Shown: in pieces, positions 62,275-64,000 of the stretch
Numbering within the stretch: the first letter of the stretch is position 1
Layout: each line of letters begins with the position of its first letter
NCBI GenBank assembly: GCA_030835125.1
Contig: JAUQWM010000023.1
Coordinates: 1-64,000 of the forward strand
Reading direction: 5' to 3'
DNA: 64,000 nt
Origin: Gemmatimonadaceae bacterium
GTDB lineage: Bacteria > Gemmatimonadota > Gemmatimonadetes > Gemmatimonadales > Gemmatimonadaceae
Made by a program: the position numbers and the translations under genes
Notes under the pieces: generated by a model
The model's database searches: none
The model's input: only the letters and a program-made list of their open reading frames with translations
Told to the model about the DNA's origin: nothing

Positions 62275-64000
62275 CGCCCACGACTTCCTGGCCAACCTCG
62301 CGCTCGTCCTCTGCGTCGCCGCCATAACGAGCCTCGTCTTCCAGCGCCTCCGGCAGCCGGTCGTCTTCGGCTACCTGGTCGCCGGCATGATCATCGGGCC
62401 GTACATCCCGATCCCGCTGGTCGCGGACGAGGCGATGGTGAAGGCGTTCTCCGAGCTCGGCGTCGTCCTGCTGATGTTCTCGATCGGGCTCGAGTTCAAC
62501 CTGCGCAAGCTGATGGCGGTCGGCGGCCCGGCCGGCGTGGTGGCGATGGTGCAGTCCTCGGCACTCATCGGGCTGGGGTACCTCGTGGGACGTCTCTTCG
62601 GGTGGACGACGATCGAGAGCCTCTTCGCCGGGGCCGCCATCGCCATCTCGAGCACGACCATCATCGCCAAGGCGTTCGCCGAGCAGGGCATCCGCGGTCG
62701 CATGGCCGACATCGTGCTGGGGATCCTCATCGTCGAGGACCTCATCGCGATCCTGCTGATCGCGATCCTCACCGCGGTCGGTGAGGGCGGCGGGTTGTCC
62801 CCGCGGGAGGTCGTGGGGACGACCCTCCGGCTGGTCCTCTTCCTGGCGGGGCTGATCGGGGTCGGGCTGCTGGTGGTGCCCCGCCTGATCCGGGCCGCGG
62901 TCCGCTCCGAGCGCTCGGAGACGATCCTGGTCACCAGTATGGGCGTGTGCTTCGCGGCGGCGCTGCTGGCGCTCTCGCTCGGGTACTCCGTGGCGTTAGG
63001 CGCGTTCATCGCCGGGTCGCTCGTCGGGGAGTCCGGGCAGGAGAAGGTGGTCGAGCACCTGGTCGCGCCCGTCCGGGACCTGCTGGTGGCCGTGTTCTTC
63101 GTCTCGGTCGGCATGCTCCTCGACCCGACCGTGGTGGTCGAGCATTGGCCGGCCATCCTCCTGCTGGTCGTGGTCGTGGTGGTCGGGAACGTGGTGGCGG
63201 TGTCCGCCGGGGTATTCCTGATCGGCGAGGGCCTGCGCCCGGCGGTGCAGGCGGGAATGAGCCTTGCCCAGATCGGCGAGTTCTCGTTCATCATTGCGTC
63301 GGTGGGCATCGCGACCGGCGCCACCCGCGAATTCCTGTACCCGGTGATGGTGGCCGTCTGCGCGATCACGACCCTGTTCACCCCGTACCTCATCCGGTCC
63401 GCGCCGCGGGTGGCTGCGCGCGTGGACGCCAGCCTGCCGGGGGCGCTCCAGACGTTCGTCGCGCTCTACGGCTCCTGGCTGGAGCGGCTGCGGACGAGCC
63501 CGGGGGTGGGCGGGCGAAGTCGCACGCAGCGACTCGTCAGGGTGATGGCGATCGACACCGTGCTGCTCGCGGTGCTGTTCATCGGCGTGTCGGTGGAGTT
63601 TCCACGGCTCGTCGGGCTGCTCGACGACGTGGCCTGGCTCACGGGATCGGCCGCGCGCGCGGTCGTCCTCGTCGTCGCCGCCGCGCTCGCCGCGCCGCTG
63701 GTGGTCGGGCTCGTGCGCACCACCCATCTGCTGGGCATGGCCCTCGCCGTGCGCGCGCTGCCCGCGCCCGAGGAGCGGAAGGTCGATATGGCGCGCGCGC
63801 CGCGCCGCGCACTGGAGGTCACGCTGCAGTTCGGGCTGCTGTTCGCGATGGTCGCGCTGCTCGTGGCCGTCACGCAGCCGTTCGCGCCGCGCATCCCCGG
63901 GATCGTGGTCATCCTCGCCGCGGGGGTGGTGATGGTGCTTGCCGTCTGGCGCAGCGCGAAGAACCTGCACGGGCACGCCGTGGCCGGCGCCGAGGTGATC
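62267..64000 (+). CDS. Kef-type monovalent cation:proton antiporter (3' truncated)
   Basis: 578 codons without a stop to the window edge, starting at GTG with GGGAGGA seven bases upstream. CPA2 antiporter: FQRLRQPVVFGYLVAGMIIGP, SIGLEFNLRKLM, AISSTTIIAKAFAEQGIRG, LGILIVEDLIAILLIAILT, and GAFIAGSLVGESG. It exchanges K+ or Na+ for H+ across the inner membrane. The C-terminal regulatory (TrkA/RCK) part, if present, is off the window. Overlaps the SSS gene and is likely in one operon with it and the barrel gene. Confidence 0.9.
   Translation, partial: MPDAHDFLANLALVLCVAAITSLVFQRLRQPVVFGYLVAGMIIGPYIPIPLVADEAMVKAFSELGVVLLMFSIGLEFNLRKLMAVGGPAGVVAMVQSSALIGLGYLVGRLFGWTTIESLFAGAAIAISSTTIIAKAFAEQGIRGRMADIVLGILIVEDLIAILLIAILTAVGEGGGLSPREVVGTTLRLVLFLAGLIGVGLLVVPRLIRAAVRSERSETILVTSMGVCFAAALLALSLGYSVALGAFIAGSLVGESGQEKVVEHLVAPVRDLLVAVFFVSVGMLLDPTVVVEHWPAILLLVVVVVVGNVVAVSAGVFLIGEGLRPAVQAGMSLAQIGEFSFIIASVGIATGATREFLYPVMVAVCAITTLFTPYLIRSAPRVAARVDASLPGALQTFVALYGSWLERLRTSPGVGGRSRTQRLVRVMAIDTVLLAVLFIGVSVEFPRLVGLLDDVAWLTGSAARAVVLVVAAALAAPLVVGLVRTTHLLGMALAVRALPAPEERKVDMARAPRRALEVTLQFGLLFAMVALLVAVTQPFAPRIPGIVVILAAGVVMVLAVWRSAKNLHGHAVAGAEVI

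Overview
The window looks like chromosomal DNA of a high-GC, diderm bacterium, most likely of the Gemmatimonadota or a close relative. This is inferred from the GC-rich sequence (near 68% by eye), a Ser/Thr kinase fused to a TolB-type propeller, BIG2 plus propeller lipoproteins, DUF5916 and TonB-dependent outer membrane proteins, and a D-amino-acid/sulfatase gene mix. No rRNA or tRNA gene was seen.

Layout. 0-13 kb: kinase C-terminus, a YidC-like insertase, an amidohydrolase, a large ATPase/BTAD regulator coupled to a half-size dead alpha/beta-hydrolase, and a divergent lipoprotein pair with a SARP-like operator between them. 13-24 kb: an N-acylamino-acid module (GNAT acyltransferase, N-succinylamino-acid racemase/OSBS-type enolase, M20 deacylase), a D-aminoacylase, a sulfatase with its formylglycine-generating enzyme, a D-cysteine desulfhydrase-like enzyme and an Nramp-like transporter. 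24.3-30.5 kb: a visibly lower-GC island with a MutL/MORC-type GHKL ATPase, a coupled 116-aa protein, a 77-aa protein, a divergent C5 cytosine methyltransferase and a zinc-less Vsr-type nuclease. A complete IS3-family element (24685-25891, 4-bp target duplication) interrupts the leftward operon. 30.5-43 kb: DUF4126, dodecin, TonB receptor, small secreted protein, ankyrin protein, SRPBCC and 2H phosphoesterase genes, TlpA/CcdA redox pair, DUF5916 protein, DinB, DUF350, lytic transglycosylase and UbiA/MenA prenyltransferase. 43-64 kb: EttA, a monooxygenase-GNAT-MaoC operon, propeller protein, DUF983, acyltransferase, M14 peptidase, LVIVD lipoprotein plus DUF305, DUF1028, UPF0182, a POTRA/barrel protein, a sodium symporter and a Kef antiporter that runs off the end.

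Two signals run across the whole window and are not explained by the genes. First, many gene junctions carry short tandem arrays whose unit is almost always exactly 7 bp, in at least eight unit families. They often sit where a ribosome binding site should be. Second, the 8-mer GCCTAACG (and its relative GCCTGACG) is strongly over-represented inside genes. It forces rare TTA leucine codons, mostly in Leu-Gly pairs. The most interesting gene system is the GHKL ATPase / Dcm / Vsr-like defence locus, which lacks the helicase and dedicated restriction enzyme usually found with such ATPases. The second is the D-/N-acyl-amino-acid salvage neighbourhood.
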